Assembly: GCF_011174775.1 (NCBI RefSeq)
Contig: NZ_JAANHS010000001.1
Location: 310,001 to 374,000 of the forward strand
Direction of reading: 5' to 3'
DNA from: Rhodobacter calidifons
GTDB lineage: Bacteria; Pseudomonadota; Alphaproteobacteria; Rhodobacterales; Rhodobacteraceae
DNA length: 64,000 bases
Shown: positions 17,769-28,207 of the stretch, one piece after another
Position numbering within the stretch: the stretch's first letter is position 1
Layout: each line of letters opens with the position of its first letter
The notes under the pieces: generated by a model
The model's input: only the letters and a program-made list of their open reading frames with translations
Told to the model about the DNA's origin: nothing
Databases searched by the model: none
Program-made: the position numbers and the translations under genes

Positions 17769-18962
17769 ATGAACATCCACGAATACCAGGCCAAGGACCT
17801 TCTGCGCAGCTACGGCATCCCGGTCTCTGACGGCCGCGTCGTCCTGAAGGCCGAAGACGCCAAGACCGCCGCGGGCGAACTGGACGGCCCGCTCTGGGTG
17901 GTGAAGGCCCAGATCCACGCGGGCGGCCGCGGCAAGGGCCATTTCAAGGAACCCGAGGCCGGGGAAAAGGGCGGCGTCCGCCTTGCCCGCTCGGTCGGCG
18001 AGGCCGCCGAATTCGCCCGTCAGATGCTGGGCCGCACGCTTGTCACCGTCCAGACCGGCCCCGCCGGCAAGCAGGTCAACCGCATTTACATCGAGGACGG
18101 CTCGGACATCGAGCGCGAATTCTACCTCGCCCTCCTGATCGACCGTCAGACCAGCCGCATCTCCATCGTCGCCTCGACCGAAGGCGGGATGAGCATCGAG
18201 GACGTCGCCCACGACACGCCGGAAAAGATCCACACCTTCACCATCGACCCCGCCACGGGCATCCAGGACTTCCACGGCCGCCGCGTGGCCTTTGCGCTGG
18301 GGCTGACCGGAGCGCAGGTCAAGCAATGCGTCCAGATCGTGAAGAAACTCTACCAGCTGTTCCTCGACAAGGACATGGACATGCTGGAGATCAACCCCTT
18401 CTGCGTGCTGAAGGACGGCACCCTGCGCCTTCTTGACGCCAAGATGGGCTTTGATGGCAACGCGATCTACCGCCACCCCGACATCGCCGCGCTCCGCGAC
18501 GAGACCGAGGAGGACCCCAAGGAGCTCGCCGCCTCGAAGTTCGACCTGAACTACATCGCGCTGGATGGCGAGATCGGCTGCATGGTCAACGGCGCGGGCC
18601 TCGCGATGGCCACGATGGACATCATCAAGCTTTACGGCGCCGAGCCCGCCAACTTCCTCGACGTCGGCGGTGGCGCGACCAAGGAAAAGGTGACCGAGGC
18701 CTTCAAGATCATCACCTCGGACCCGAACGTCAAAGGCATCCTCGTCAACATCTTCGGCGGCATCATGCGCTGCGACATCATCGCCGAGGGCGTGATCGCG
18801 GCGGTGAAGGAGGTGGGCCTCACGGTCCCGCTGGTCGTCCGGCTGGAGGGCACCAACGTCGAGCTTGGCAAGAAGATCATCAACGACTCCGGTCTGAACG
18901 TCATCGCCGCCGACGACCTGTCGGATGCGGCCCAGAAGATCGTCAAAGCGGTGAAAGGCTGA
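17769..18962 (+). CDS. sucC: succinyl-CoA synthetase beta subunit (ADP-forming type)
   Basis: A 397-residue ATP-grasp protein starting [19 protein letters not shown]. It carries [14 protein letters not shown] (nucleotide binding), EINPFCV and [11 protein letters not shown], and the C-terminal CoA-ligase domain [15 protein letters not shown] and [11 protein letters not shown]. With SucD it converts succinyl-CoA to succinate with formation of ATP. It is the first gene of the suc cluster, 5 bp before sucD. Confidence 0.98.
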   Translation: MNIHEYQAKDLLRSYGIPVSDGRVVLKAEDAKTAAGELDGPLWVVKAQIHAGGRGKGHFKEPEAGEKGGVRLARSVGEAAEFARQMLGRTLVTVQTGPAGKQVNRIYIEDGSDIEREFYLALLIDRQTSRISIVASTEGGMSIEDVAHDTPEKIHTFTIDPATGIQDFHGRRVAFALGLTGAQVKQCVQIVKKLYQLFLDKDMDMLEINPFCVLKDGTLRLLDAKMGFDGNAIYRHPDIAALRDETEEDPKELAASKFDLNYIALDGEIGCMVNGAGLAMATMDIIKLYGAEPANFLDVGGGATKEKVTEAFKIITSDPNVKGILVNIFGGIMRCDIIAEGVIAAVKEVGLTVPLVVRLEGTNVELGKKIINDSGLNVIAADDLSDAAQKIVKAVKG

Positions 18963-18967
18963 AGCCC

Positions 18968-19852
18968 ATGTCCGTCCTCGTGAACAAATCCACCCGCGTC
19001 ATCTGCCAGGGCTTCACCGGCTCGCAGGGCACCTTCCACTCCGAACAGGCCATCGCCTATGGCACACAGATGGTCGGCGGCGTGACCCCCGGCAAGGGCG
19101 GCACCGAACACCTCGGCCTGCCCGTCTTCGACAGCGTGCACGAAGCCGTCGCCAGGACCGGGGCCAACGCCACCGCGATCTACGTCCCGCCGCCCTTCGC
19201 CGCCGACTCGATCCTCGAGGCCATCGACGCCGAAATCCCGCTGATCGTCTGCATCACCGAAGGCATCCCGGTCCTCGACATGATGAAGGTCAAGCGCGCC
19301 CTCATCAACTCGAAGTCCCGCCTGATCGGCCCGAACTGCCCCGGCGTCCTGACCCCCGGCGAATGCAAGATCGGCATCATGCCCGGTTCCATCTTCTCCA
19401 AGGGCTCGGTCGGCGTCGTCTCCCGCTCGGGCACGCTCACCTATGAGGCCGTGAAGCAGACCACCGACGTGGGCCTCGGCCAGACCACGGCCGTCGGCAT
19501 CGGCGGCGACCCGATCAAGGGGACCGAGCACATCGACGTGCTGGAGATGTTCCTCGCCGACCCCGACACCCATTCGATCATCATGATCGGCGAGATCGGC
19601 GGCTCGGCGGAAGAAGACGCCGCCCAGTTCCTCGCCGACGAAAGGAAGAAGGGCCGCTGGAAGCCCACCGCCGGTTTCATCGCCGGCCGCACCGCCCCCC
19701 CCGGCCGCCGCATGGGCCATGCGGGCGCCATCGTCGCGGGTGGCAAGGGCGACGCGGGGTCCAAGATCGAGGCGATGAAATCCGCCGGGATCGTGGTGGC
19801 CGACAGCCCGGCGGGCCTCGGTGAGGCCGTGCTGAAGGCGATCAAGGGCTGA
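18968..19852 (+). CDS. sucD: succinyl-CoA synthetase alpha subunit
   Basis: A 294-residue protein. [12 protein letters not shown] (CoA-binding Rossmann), [29 protein letters not shown] and the active-site loop [17 protein letters not shown], with H251 as the phosphorylated histidine, are all present. It pairs with SucC. The next gene is not sucA but a glycosyltransferase starting 2 bp after the stop. Confidence 0.98.
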   Translation: MSVLVNKSTRVICQGFTGSQGTFHSEQAIAYGTQMVGGVTPGKGGTEHLGLPVFDSVHEAVARTGANATAIYVPPPFAADSILEAIDAEIPLIVCITEGIPVLDMMKVKRALINSKSRLIGPNCPGVLTPGECKIGIMPGSIFSKGSVGVVSRSGTLTYEAVKQTTDVGLGQTTAVGIGGDPIKGTEHIDVLEMFLADPDTHSIIMIGEIGGSAEEDAAQFLADERKKGRWKPTAGFIAGRTAPPGRRMGHAGAIVAGGKGDAGSKIEAMKSAGIVVADSPAGLGEAVLKAIKG

Positions 19853-19854
19853 CC

Positions 19855-21024
19855 ATGGGCCAGGGCGCAGACATCGGCGCGCGACCGTCCGAACGCCTGA
19901 CCTGGGCGCTCTGCGTCTCGACCTGCGACCGGCCCGACATGCTGGAACTCTGCGTTCGCCACGCGCTGGGCTCCACCCGGATGCCGTCCGAGATCGTGAT
20001 CTGCGATGCCAGCGCCGGCTGGGAAGGGCACCACGCCAGGATCGCCCCGTTGGCCGAAGCGGCCGGCGTGCCGCTGCATTACCTTCCCGCGCCGAAGAAA
20101 TCGCTGCCCGCCCAGCGCAACCACGCGATCGGCGCGGCGCGGGCGGATATCCTGTTCCTGATCGACGACGACGCCTTCCTGCACCCGGACTGCGCCGAGG
20201 TGATCATGCAGGTCTACGAAACCGACCGCGACCGGCGGATCGCGGCCGTGTCGGCCTCTGACGGCCCGCTGCCCGAGGCGACGCCTCTTGCCGGGGGCAA
20301 GGGCGGCGCGTCCAGGGCGCCCCTGACCGAACGGCTGCTCAGGTCGTCGTTCCTGATGCGGTTCCTCTGGACCGAGGTCCTTCTGATGTCGGCCGAACGC
20401 ATGTTCATCCCCTATGACGGCACATGGCACAAGCCGACCGAGGAAGAGGTCGCGGCCTATTCCTCCAGCGCCTTGTTCCCGGTCTCCCTGATCTCGGGGT
20501 ATCGCCTGACTGTCCGCCGTTCAATCGCGCTGGACGAACCCTTCGACGGCGACCTGCTGGCCTATGCCTCTGCCGAGGATCTGGACGCGACCTACCGCTT
20601 TTCGCGCCACGGCTGGAACGTGGTGGCGGTCGAGGGCCGGATCTACCATCACGAGGCCCTGCCGGGCCGTCTCAAGCGGCAGCAGTCCTCACGGCTTTCG
20701 GTGCTGAACATCGCCTTCTTCCTGCGCAAGCACGCAGGCAGGCCGCTGCGGCGGTCGGTTGACTTCGGCGTGATGGTGGCGCGGCGCCTCCTTGCCGAAG
20801 TGCTGAAGGACGGGCTCTCGCGGCGCTGGCTGTTTCCGCAGCTGCGCGGGGTTGCCGCGGCGATCCCGGACAGCATCCGCATCCTGCTCCATGACCGGGC
20901 GACGCTTGCCCCCTTCTACGACAGCATCCAGCGCAAGGTGCTGGGCCTGCCGCCCGCTGCGGCCACCCTGACGGCCAGGGCACGATCCGTGCCGCCCCGA
21001 TCCGATTTCACTCCTCGCGCATGA
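19855..21024 (+). CDS. family 2-like glycosyltransferase inserted in suc operon
   Basis: A 389-residue protein. The GT-A core starts WALCVSTCDRPDMLELCVRHAL, with LPAQRNHAIGAARADILFLIDDDAFLHPD giving the DXD site at D104-D106, and a later EDLDATYRFSRHGWNVV block of the acceptor domain. The C-terminus is basic and may contact the membrane. It sits 2 bp after sucD and its TGA overlaps an ATG 12 bp before the sucA start, so it is embedded in the TCA transcript. The sugar and acceptor are unknown; a surface polysaccharide role is likely. Confidence 0.8.
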   Translation: MGQGADIGARPSERLTWALCVSTCDRPDMLELCVRHALGSTRMPSEIVICDASAGWEGHHARIAPLAEAAGVPLHYLPAPKKSLPAQRNHAIGAARADILFLIDDDAFLHPDCAEVIMQVYETDRDRRIAAVSASDGPLPEATPLAGGKGGASRAPLTERLLRSSFLMRFLWTEVLLMSAERMFIPYDGTWHKPTEEEVAAYSSSALFPVSLISGYRLTVRRSIALDEPFDGDLLAYASAEDLDATYRFSRHGWNVVAVEGRIYHHEALPGRLKRQQSSRLSVLNIAFFLRKHAGRPLRRSVDFGVMVARRLLAEVLKDGLSRRWLFPQLRGVAAAIPDSIRILLHDRATLAPFYDSIQRKVLGLPPAAATLTARARSVPPRSDFTPRA

Positions 21025-21032
21025 GGCCCAAG

Positions 21033-24005
21033 ATGACCGACCAGTCCCCCACCGCCGCCTTCACCGCCTCGTCCTTCCTGGACGGGGCCAATGCCGAATA
21101 TGTCGACCAGCTGGCCGCCCGCCATGCCGCCGACCCGAACTCGGTCGATCCGCAATGGGCCGAATTCTTCCGCGCGCTCGGCGACAGCGAGCTTGACACC
21201 AAGCGCGCCGCGCAAGGCCCCTCCTGGGCGCGCGCCGACTGGCCGCCCCAGCCCGCCGACGAGCTGACCGCCGCGCTGACCGGCGAATGGGCCGCGCCCC
21301 CGCCCGCGCGTGACGCCAAGGCCGCCGGACAAAAGATCGCCGCCAAGGCTGCCGAGGCCGGTGTCCAGCTGTCCGAGGACCAGATCCAGCGCGCCGTGCT
21401 CGATTCCATCCGCGCGCTGATGATCATCCGCGCCTACCGGATTCGCGGCCATCTCGCCGCCGACCTCGACCCGCTGGGGATGCGCGACACCGCCCACCAG
21501 CCCGAGCTTGACCCGAAATCCTACGGCTTCTCCGAAGCCGACATGGACCGCCCGATCTTCATCGACAACGTGCTGGGCCTGACCCATGCCTCGATGCGCG
21601 AGATCATCGACATCCTCAGGCGCACCTATTGCGGCACCTTCGCGCTGCAATACATGCACATTTCCGACCCCGAACAATCCGCCTGGCTGAAGGAACGGAT
21701 CGAAGGCTACGGCAAGGAGATCCAGTTCACCCGCGAGGGGCGCAAGGCGATCCTGAACAAGCTGGTCGAGGCCGAAGGCTACGAGAAGTTCCTCCATGTC
21801 AAGTACATGGGCACCAAGCGCTTCGGCCTTGACGGGGGCGAGGCGCTGATCCCGGCGATGGAGCAGATCATCAAGCGCGGCGGCGCGCTGGGGGTGAAGG
21901 AAATCATCATCGGCATGCCGCACCGCGGGCGTCTGAACATCCTGGCCAACGTGATGCAGAAACCCTACCGGGCGATCTTCCACGAATTCCAGGGCGGCTC
22001 CTACAAGCCCGAGGACGTGGATGGCTCGGGCGACGTGAAATACCACCTCGGCGCCTCGTCCGACCGCGAGTTCGACGGCAACAAGGTCCACCTCAGCCTG
22101 ACCGCGAACCCCTCGCACCTCGAGGCCGTGAACCCCGTGGTCCTTGGCAAGGCGCGGGCCAAACAGGACCAGCTCAACGACACGGCCGAACGCATCGCCG
22201 TGCTGCCGATCCTGCTGCATGGCGACGCGGCCTTTGCCGGGCAGGGCGTCGTGGCGGAATGTCTGCAACTGTCCGGCATCAAGGGCCACCGTACGGGCGG
22301 CTGCATCCACATCATCGTCAACAACCAGATCGGCTTCACCACGGCGCCGCATTTCAGCCGCACCTCGCCCTATCCGACCGACATCGCGCTGATGGTCGAG
22401 GCGCCGATCTTCCACGTCAACGGCGACGACCCCGAGGCCGTGGTCCACGCCGCCAAGGTGGCGACCGAATTCCGCCAGAAGTTCCACAAGGACGTGGTCA
22501 TCGACATCTTCTGCTACCGCCGCTTCGGTCACAACGAAGGCGACGAGCCGATGTTCACCAACCCGGCGATGTACACCCGCATCCGCAAGCAGAAGACCAC
22601 GCTTCAGCTTTACACCGAACGTCTGGTGGCCGACGGGCTGATTTCGGCCGGCGAGATCGAGGACATGAAGGCCGCCTTCCAGGCCCGCCTCAACGAGGAG
22701 TTCGAGGCCGGCAAGGCCTTCCTGCCGAACAAGGCCGACTGGCTGGACGGGCGCTGGAAGAACCTTCAGACCAAGGACCTGAACACCTACCAGCGCGGCG
22801 AGACCTGGATCAAGGCCGAGACCCTGGCCGAGATCGGCGCGGCCCTGACCCGCGTGCCCGAAGGCTTCGATCTGCACAAGACCGTGGCCCGCCAGCTGGA
22901 GGCGAAGAAGGAAATGTTCGCCACCGGCAAGGGCTTCGACTGGGCCACAGCCGAAGCGCTGGCCTTCGGTTCGCTGCAACTGGAAGGCTTCCCCGTCCGC
23001 CTGTCGGGCCAGGACTGCACCCGCGGCACCTTCTCGCAGCGCCATTCCGGCTGGATCGACCAGACGACCGAGGAACGCCATTATCCCCTGAACCACATCC
23101 GCCCCGGCCAGGCGCGGTATGAGGTGATCGATTCGATGCTGTCCGAATATGCCGTCCTCGGCTTCGAATACGGCTATTCGCTCTCCGAACCCAACGCGCT
23201 GACCCTGTGGGAGGCCCAGTTCGGCGATTTCGCCAACGGCGCGCAGATCATGTTCGACCAGTTCATCAACTCGGGCGAATCGAAATGGCTGCGGATGTCG
23301 GGCCTCGTCGTCCTTCTGCCGCACGGCTTCGAGGGCCAGGGCCCGGAGCATTCCTCCGCCCGGCTCGAACGCTTCCTGCAACTCTCGGCCGAGGACAACT
23401 GGATCGTCGCCAACTGCTCGACGCCGGCGAACTACTTCCACATCCTGCGCCGCCAGCTGCATCGGACCTACCGCAAACCGCTGATCCTGATGACGCCCAA
23501 GTCGCTCCTGCGCCATCCGATGTGCGTCAGCCGGGCCGAGGATTTCACCGACGGCTCCACCTTCCACCGCGTCCTCTGGGACGATGCGCAGAAGGGAAAT
23601 TCGAAGCTGAAGCTGAAGGCCGACGACAAGATCCGGCGCGTCATCCTGTGTTCGGGCAAGGTCTACTACGACCTTCTCGCCGAACGCGACGCTCAGGGCC
23701 TCGACGACATCTATCTCCTCCGCGTCGAACAGCTTTACCCGGTGCCCAGCATGTCGCTCTCTCAGGAACTTGGCCGCTTCCCGAAGGCCGATTTCGTCTG
23801 GTGCCAGGAGGAACCGAAGAACCAGGGCGCCTGGTCCTTCATCGAGCCCGAGATGGAAGCGATCCTCACCAGGGTCCGCGGCAAGCCCACCCGCATGTCC
23901 TATGCGGGCCGCAAGGCCAGCGCGTCGCCCGCCACGGGCCTCGCCTCCCGCCACAAGCATGAACAAGAAACCCTCGTCGCCCAGGCCCTTGGCCTGTCCG
24001 CCTGA
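21033..24005 (+). CDS. sucA: 2-oxoglutarate dehydrogenase E1 component
   Basis: A 990-residue thiamine-diphosphate enzyme that decarboxylates 2-oxoglutarate and transfers succinyl to SucB lipoate. [25 protein letters not shown] is the E1 N-terminal arm. [20 protein letters not shown] and VNNQIGFTT are catalytic-core motifs, and GTFSQRH plus [22 protein letters not shown] lie in the transketolase-like C-domain. ATG 21033 (MTDQSP) follows GAGG at 8 nt; ATG 21021 overlaps the glycosyltransferase stop and is an alternative. Confidence 0.98.
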   Translation: MTDQSPTAAFTASSFLDGANAEYVDQLAARHAADPNSVDPQWAEFFRALGDSELDTKRAAQGPSWARADWPPQPADELTAALTGEWAAPPPARDAKAAGQKIAAKAAEAGVQLSEDQIQRAVLDSIRALMIIRAYRIRGHLAADLDPLGMRDTAHQPELDPKSYGFSEADMDRPIFIDNVLGLTHASMREIIDILRRTYCGTFALQYMHISDPEQSAWLKERIEGYGKEIQFTREGRKAILNKLVEAEGYEKFLHVKYMGTKRFGLDGGEALIPAMEQIIKRGGALGVKEIIIGMPHRGRLNILANVMQKPYRAIFHEFQGGSYKPEDVDGSGDVKYHLGASSDREFDGNKVHLSLTANPSHLEAVNPVVLGKARAKQDQLNDTAERIAVLPILLHGDAAFAGQGVVAECLQLSGIKGHRTGGCIHIIVNNQIGFTTAPHFSRTSPYPTDIALMVEAPIFHVNGDDPEAVVHAAKVATEFRQKFHKDVVIDIFCYRRFGHNEGDEPMFTNPAMYTRIRKQKTTLQLYTERLVADGLISAGEIEDMKAAFQARLNEEFEAGKAFLPNKADWLDGRWKNLQTKDLNTYQRGETWIKAETLAEIGAALTRVPEGFDLHKTVARQLEAKKEMFATGKGFDWATAEALAFGSLQLEGFPVRLSGQDCTRGTFSQRHSGWIDQTTEERHYPLNHIRPGQARYEVIDSMLSEYAVLGFEYGYSLSEPNALTLWEAQFGDFANGAQIMFDQFINSGESKWLRMSGLVVLLPHGFEGQGPEHSSARLERFLQLSAEDNWIVANCSTPANYFHILRRQLHRTYRKPLILMTPKSLLRHPMCVSRAEDFTDGSTFHRVLWDDAQKGNSKLKLKADDKIRRVILCSGKVYYDLLAERDAQGLDDIYLLRVEQLYPVPSMSLSQELGRFPKADFVWCQEEPKNQGAWSFIEPEMEAILTRVRGKPTRMSYAGRKASASPATGLASRHKHEQETLVAQALGLSA

Positions 24006-24021
24006 AGACCGGAGAAGACAA

Positions 24022-25239
24022 ATGACTGACGTGATGGTGCCCGCCCTTGGCGAATCCGTGTCCGAGGCCACCGTATCCACCTGGTTCAAGAAACCCGGCG
24101 ATGCGGTGAAGCAGGACGAAATGCTGTGCGAGCTGGAAACCGACAAGGTCTCGGTCGAGGTCCCGTCGCCCGTCTCCGGCGTCCTGGCCGAGATCCTGGC
24201 GCCCGAAGGCACGACCGTGGCGGCAAACGCCCGCCTCGCCATCGTGACCGAGGGTGCCGCCGCGACGACGGCAGCGAAGACCGAAGCACCCGCGCCGAAG
24301 GAGGAGCGGAAGGAGGAGCCCGCCGCGAAATCCGTGGAGGACGCCCCCGCCGCGAAGAAGGCGATGGCCGAGGCGGGCCTCACGCCGGATCAGGTGCAGG
24401 GCACCGGCCGCGACGGCCGCATCATGAAGGAAGACGTGGCCCGCACCGTCGCGGGCGCCGCCGGCGCGCAAGCTGCCACTGCGGCACCCGCCCCGGCCCC
24501 CGCCGCCCTCCCCCGCGCCCCCGTCCCCGCCGACGACGCCGCGCGTGAGGAACGGGTGAAGATGACCCGCCTCCGCGCCACCATCGCCCGGCGGCTCAAG
24601 GACGCGCAGAACACCGCCGCGATGCTGACGACCTACAACGAGGTCGACATGTCCGGAATCATGGACCTGCGCAACGCCTACAAGGACGCCTTCGAGAAGA
24701 AGCACGGCGTGAAGATGGGATTCATGTCCTTCTTCGTGAAGGCCTGCTGCCACGCCCTGAAAGAGGTGCCCGAGGTCAACGCCGAGATCGACGGCCAGGA
24801 CATCGTCTACAAGAACTACGTCCACATGGGCGTCGCCGTCGGCACGCCTTCGGGCCTCGTTGTTCCGGTGGTGCGCGACGCCGACCAGATGGGCTTCGCC
24901 GCCATCGAGAAGAAGATCGCCGAACTGGGCGCCCGCGCCCGCGACGGGAAACTGTCGATGGCCGAGATGCAGGGCGGCTCCTTCACCATCTCCAACGGCG
25001 GCGTCTACGGCAGCCTGATGTCGTCGCCCATCCTCAACCCCCCGCAGTCCGGCATCCTCGGCATGCACAAGATCCAGGACCGCCCGGTGGTGGTGAACGG
25101 CCAGATCGTCATCCGCCCGATGATGTATCTGGCGCTCAGCTACGACCACCGGATCGTGGACGGCAAGGGCGCGGTGACCTTCCTCGTGCGGGTGAAGGAG
25201 GCGCTGGAGGATCCGCGGCGGCTCTTGATGGACTTGTGA
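24022..25239 (+). CDS. sucB: 2-oxoglutarate dehydrogenase E2 (dihydrolipoyl succinyltransferase)
   Basis: A 405-residue protein. One lipoyl domain ([14 protein letters not shown]..., lipoyl Lys in [11 protein letters not shown]), an Ala/Pro/Glu-rich linker, a peripheral subunit-binding domain ([28 protein letters not shown]), a second Ala/Pro linker, and a catalytic domain ending in [16 protein letters not shown] with the active-site His. It transfers succinyl to CoA. It lies 16 bp after sucA and 1 bp before the UDG-like gene. Confidence 0.97.
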   Translation: MTDVMVPALGESVSEATVSTWFKKPGDAVKQDEMLCELETDKVSVEVPSPVSGVLAEILAPEGTTVAANARLAIVTEGAAATTAAKTEAPAPKEERKEEPAAKSVEDAPAAKKAMAEAGLTPDQVQGTGRDGRIMKEDVARTVAGAAGAQAATAAPAPAPAALPRAPVPADDAAREERVKMTRLRATIARRLKDAQNTAAMLTTYNEVDMSGIMDLRNAYKDAFEKKHGVKMGFMSFFVKACCHALKEVPEVNAEIDGQDIVYKNYVHMGVAVGTPSGLVVPVVRDADQMGFAAIEKKIAELGARARDGKLSMAEMQGGSFTISNGGVYGSLMSSPILNPPQSGILGMHKIQDRPVVVNGQIVIRPMMYLALSYDHRIVDGKGAVTFLVRVKEALEDPRRLLMDL

Positions 25240-25240
25240 G

Positions 25241-25825
25241 ATGGCGATTTCGCCGGAACGGTATCAGGCTGCAATCAGGGCGAGACAAGGCCTGACGGTT
25301 GCAGAGTGTCCCGCTGCAGCGTCCGCGGATATGCGGTCATTGGTTGACGAGGGATGGGACGGTGATTTTGTTGTTCCAAATCAACTATCCTCCCGTTCCC
25401 TTAATGGTCCTGTAATTCTGCTGAATAACTGGTATGGCTGGCGCGCGCTGAGGGAGCTGGAGCACCACTCCAAGGTTGCACTCAGACAACTGGGATATCT
25501 CGAAGGAATAAAGACCAATACTTGCCTTGATCGCGCGCTGAGCATTCTACGGCTGCGCCGAAGCGAAGTGTACATCACCCAAGCCTGCGTTTTCTTGCCT
25601 GCCGAAGTCACGGGAAAGAACATTCCGGATGAGGTGTATCAACTGTCGATAAGCCGGGTATTGCGTTTGGAACTTGCTTCGCGGGTGCCCGTGGCATTGG
25701 GGAATTCCGCCCAGCGAGCATGCAGGTTGAATGGAATTCCGTTCGTCGGCGCTGCTCACCCGTCATTCCAAGCGGGTGAACGCCGAGCGCAAGAGATTGC
25801 CGACGCAATCAAACAGGTTCTTTAG
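25241..25825 (+). CDS. low-GC hypothetical protein, possible uracil-DNA-glycosylase fold
   Basis: A 194-residue protein starting 1 bp after sucB. Base composition is visibly AT-richer than every neighbour (codons such as ATT, TTA, AAT and TTG are frequent). I recognise no family with certainty. The order of NGPVILLNNWYGW, EVYITQACVFLP, VALGNSAQRA and GAAHPSFQAG resembles motifs of the UDG superfamily (strand-1 loop, TNxVxC-like strand, LGxxA and the HPS loop). The catalytic acid or Asn of motif 1 is not obvious. It looks like a recent arrival placed at an operon junction. Confidence 0.6.
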   Translation: MAISPERYQAAIRARQGLTVAECPAAASADMRSLVDEGWDGDFVVPNQLSSRSLNGPVILLNNWYGWRALRELEHHSKVALRQLGYLEGIKTNTCLDRALSILRLRRSEVYITQACVFLPAEVTGKNIPDEVYQLSISRVLRLELASRVPVALGNSAQRACRLNGIPFVGAAHPSFQAGERRAQEIADAIKQVL

Positions 25826-25838
25826 CAATGGTGTCAGA

Positions 25839-26264
25839 ATGCACCGCGCTCGCATGACCCTCCCCCTCTGGGGCCTCGCCGCCGCCGCCCTCCTCGCCCT
25901 GATCCATGTCGGCGCGCAGTCGATGGCGCTCAAGGCCTCGGTGGGCAACCGCTGGACCATCGGCCCGCGCGACACGCCCGCCGCCCCCGGCCCGCTCGCC
26001 GCGCGGCTCGACCAGGCCCTGCGCAACGACACCGAAACCGCGACCGCCTTCGTCGCCTACGCCGCCGCCCTTGCGCTGTCGGGCCGCGAGGGGCGCCTGG
26101 CGGATGCCGGCATCCTCGCGTGGATCGCCGGGCGGGCGGTCTACCTGCCTGCCTATGCCCTCGCCATTCCCTACGCCCGCACCGCCGCCTGGCTGGTGGC
26201 CACCACCGGGATCGCCGCGATGCTGGCAGGCCTTATCCTCGCCCCGACCGGAGCCGCGCTATGA
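25839..26264 (+). CDS. MAPEG family membrane protein
   Basis: A 141-residue protein with four hydrophobic helices (about 7-27, 66-82, 90-107 and 114-135). VGNRWTIGPRDTPAAPGPLAARLDQALRNDTET is the MAPEG signature region (loop and second-helix start). MAPEG proteins are small membrane enzymes of glutathione and eicosanoid-type chemistry; bacterial members are mostly uncharacterised. The start may instead be ATG 25854. It overlaps the next MAPEG gene by ATGA. Confidence 0.82.
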   Translation: MHRARMTLPLWGLAAAALLALIHVGAQSMALKASVGNRWTIGPRDTPAAPGPLAARLDQALRNDTETATAFVAYAAALALSGREGRLADAGILAWIAGRAVYLPAYALAIPYARTAAWLVATTGIAAMLAGLILAPTGAAL

Positions 26265-26656
26265 CCCCCGAACTCACCGCCCTCGCTCTCGCCGGCCTTC
26301 TCCAGGCCGTGCAGTTCCACCTCTTCGCCATCCCCGCGAACCTGGAACTCGGCACCGGCTACACCAGCGGCCCCCGCGACCGCCCGCCCTCCCGCGAACT
26401 CTCCACCCTGACCGGCCGCCTGCAACGCGCGATGAACAACCATTTCGAGGGGCTGATCCTCTTCACCCTCGCCGTCGTCGTCGTCACGCTCGGCAACCAG
26501 TCCACCCAGGTCACCCAATCCGCCGCCTGGGCCTACCTTGCGGCCCGCATCCTCTACATCCCCGCCTACGCTTTCGGCTGGCGCCCTTGGCGCTCTGTCA
26601 TCTGGGCGGTAGGCTTCTTCGCAACCCTGACGATGATCCTGGCCAGCCTCATCTGA
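26261..26656 (+). CDS. MAPEG family membrane protein (paralogue)
   Basis: A 131-residue protein. TSGPRDRPPSRELSTLTGRLQRAMNNHFEGLILFTLAV is the canonical MAPEG core (GPRD, RxxRAxxNxxE). Four helices are predicted. It is related to the preceding gene, suggesting tandem duplication and perhaps a hetero-oligomer, since MAPEG proteins are usually trimers. It lies between sucB and lpd. Confidence 0.85.
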   Translation: MTPELTALALAGLLQAVQFHLFAIPANLELGTGYTSGPRDRPPSRELSTLTGRLQRAMNNHFEGLILFTLAVVVVTLGNQSTQVTQSAAWAYLAARILYIPAYAFGWRPWRSVIWAVGFFATLTMILASLI

Positions 26657-26659
26657 CTG

Positions 26660-26712
26660 TTTCATCTGTCCGAAAATATCCCACGGGGGTCCGGGGGTGT
26701 GAAACCCCCGGT
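26660..26712. repeat. dispersed intergenic repeat A, copy 2
   Basis: Same 53-bp sequence as 9090-9142 with a single A/G difference, in the same orientation. It lies between the second MAPEG gene and lpd, so its hairpin could attenuate read-through from suc genes into lpd. Confidence 0.85.
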
Positions 26713-26741
26713 TCCCCGGCCAGACCAAAGGAACCGACCAA

Positions 26742-28130
26742 ATGGCAGATTTCGACACCATCATCATCGGCGCCGGCCCCGGAGGCTATGTCGCCGCGAT
26801 CCGTGCCGCCCAGCTCGGACAGAAGGTCGCCTGCGTCGAAGGGCGCGAGACGCTGGGCGGCACCTGCCTGAACGTCGGTTGCATCCCGTCCAAGGCGCTC
26901 CTGCACGCCACCCACATGCTGCACGAGACGCACGAGAACTTCGAGAAGATGGGGCTGATCGGCGCCGCGCCCAAGGTCGACTGGGCGAAGATGCAGGCCT
27001 ACAAGGACGATGTCGTCTCCGGCAACACCAAGGGGATCGAGTTCCTGTTCAAGAAGAACAAGGTCACCTGGCTGAAGGGCTGGGGCACCATCCCGGCGCC
27101 GGGTCAGGTCAAGGTCGGCGACGACATCCACACCGCAAGGAACATCGTCATCGCCACGGGGTCCGAAGCCTCCTCCCTCCCCGGCGTCGAAATCGACGAA
27201 CAGACCGTCGTCACCTCCACCGGAGCCCTCACGCTCGCCAAGCCGCCGAAGACCATGGTGGTCATCGGCGCGGGCGTCATCGGGCTGGAGTTGGGCAGCG
27301 TCTACGCCCGCCTCGGGACCGAGGTCACCGTGGTCGAATACCTTGACGCCATCACCCCCGGCATGGACGCCGAGATCGCCAAGACCTTCCAGCGCATCCT
27401 GACGAAACAGGGCCTGAAATTCGTCCTCGGCGCCGCGGTCCAGTCCGTGACCAAGGGCAAGAAGGGCGCGACCGTGACCTGGAAGCTGAGGAAGGACGAC
27501 AGCGAGGCCAGCCTCGACGCCGAGATCGTCCTCGTCGCCACCGGCCGCAAACCCTATACCGCAGGCCTCGGGCTCGAGGCGCTGGGGGTCGAGATGGGCC
27601 CGCGTGGCACCATCAAGACCGATGCGCACTGGCAGACCAACATCCCCGGCCTCTACGCCATCGGTGACGCCATCGCGGGCCCCATGCTGGCCCATAAGGC
27701 GGAAGACGAAGGCATGGCCGTGGCCGAGGTCCTTGCGGGCAAGCACGGCCATGTGAACTATGGCGTGATCCCCGGCGTGATCTACACCACGCCCGAGGTG
27801 GCCAACGTCGGCCTCACCGAAGAGCAGCTGAAAGCCGAAGGTCGCGCCTACAAGGTCGGCAAGTTCCCCTTCATGGGCAACGCCCGCGCCAAGGCCGTCT
27901 TCCAGGCCGAAGGCTTCGTGAAGCTGATCGCCGACGCCACCACCGACCGCATCCTCGGGGCCCACATCATCGGCCCCGCCGCGGGCGACCTGATCCACGA
28001 GATCTGCGTGGCGATGGAATTCGGCGCCTCGGCCCAGGACCTCGCGCTGACCTGCCACGCGCATCCCACCTGGTCCGAAGCCGTCCGCGAAGCCGCGCTC
28101 GCCTGCGGCGACGGCGCGATCCACGCCTGA
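26742..28130 (+). CDS. lpd: dihydrolipoyl dehydrogenase (E3)
   Basis: A 462-residue flavoprotein. FAD motif [13 protein letters not shown], redox disulfide C42/C47 in [20 protein letters not shown] motif [13 protein letters not shown], the second FAD motif GLYAIGDAI, and the C-terminal acid-base HAHPTWSE are present. It reoxidises dihydrolipoamide of SucB and possibly of other 2-oxoacid dehydrogenases. It is separated from the MAPEG genes by repeat A and followed by a long hairpin. Confidence 0.97.
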   Translation: MADFDTIIIGAGPGGYVAAIRAAQLGQKVACVEGRETLGGTCLNVGCIPSKALLHATHMLHETHENFEKMGLIGAAPKVDWAKMQAYKDDVVSGNTKGIEFLFKKNKVTWLKGWGTIPAPGQVKVGDDIHTARNIVIATGSEASSLPGVEIDEQTVVTSTGALTLAKPPKTMVVIGAGVIGLELGSVYARLGTEVTVVEYLDAITPGMDAEIAKTFQRILTKQGLKFVLGAAVQSVTKGKKGATVTWKLRKDDSEASLDAEIVLVATGRKPYTAGLGLEALGVEMGPRGTIKTDAHWQTNIPGLYAIGDAIAGPMLAHKAEDEGMAVAEVLAGKHGHVNYGVIPGVIYTTPEVANVGLTEEQLKAEGRAYKVGKFPFMGNARAKAVFQAEGFVKLIADATTDRILGAHIIGPAAGDLIHEICVAMEFGASAQDLALTCHAHPTWSEAVREAALACGDGAIHA

Positions 28131-28137
28131 CGCCAGG

Positions 28138-28203
28138 GCTCGTCGTTCGCCTTCGTCTCCTCCTCGCCACCCGCAGCGAGGAGGGACGAAGCCCCCGACG
28201 AGC
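28138..28203. terminator. long imperfect hairpin after lpd
   Basis: GCTCGTCG...CTCCTCG pairs with CGAGGAGG...CGACGAGC around a 10-nt loop, with a few bulges in the middle. It occupies the whole gap between lpd and the convergent kinase-like gene and is probably a bidirectional terminator, without a U tract. Confidence 0.5.
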
Positions 28204-28207
28204 AAGC

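Noticed and set aside
20916-24383. A very long open frame (over 1,100 codons) on the minus strand opposite sucA
   Set aside because: sucA on the plus strand has full-length catalytic motifs. The antisense translation is Gly/Ala/Val/His-rich with no domain, a normal by-product of GC-rich codon usage.
25839-26656. A split single MAPEG gene
   Set aside because: Each half has its own full set of four helices and GPRD motif, so they are tandem paralogues rather than a broken gene.
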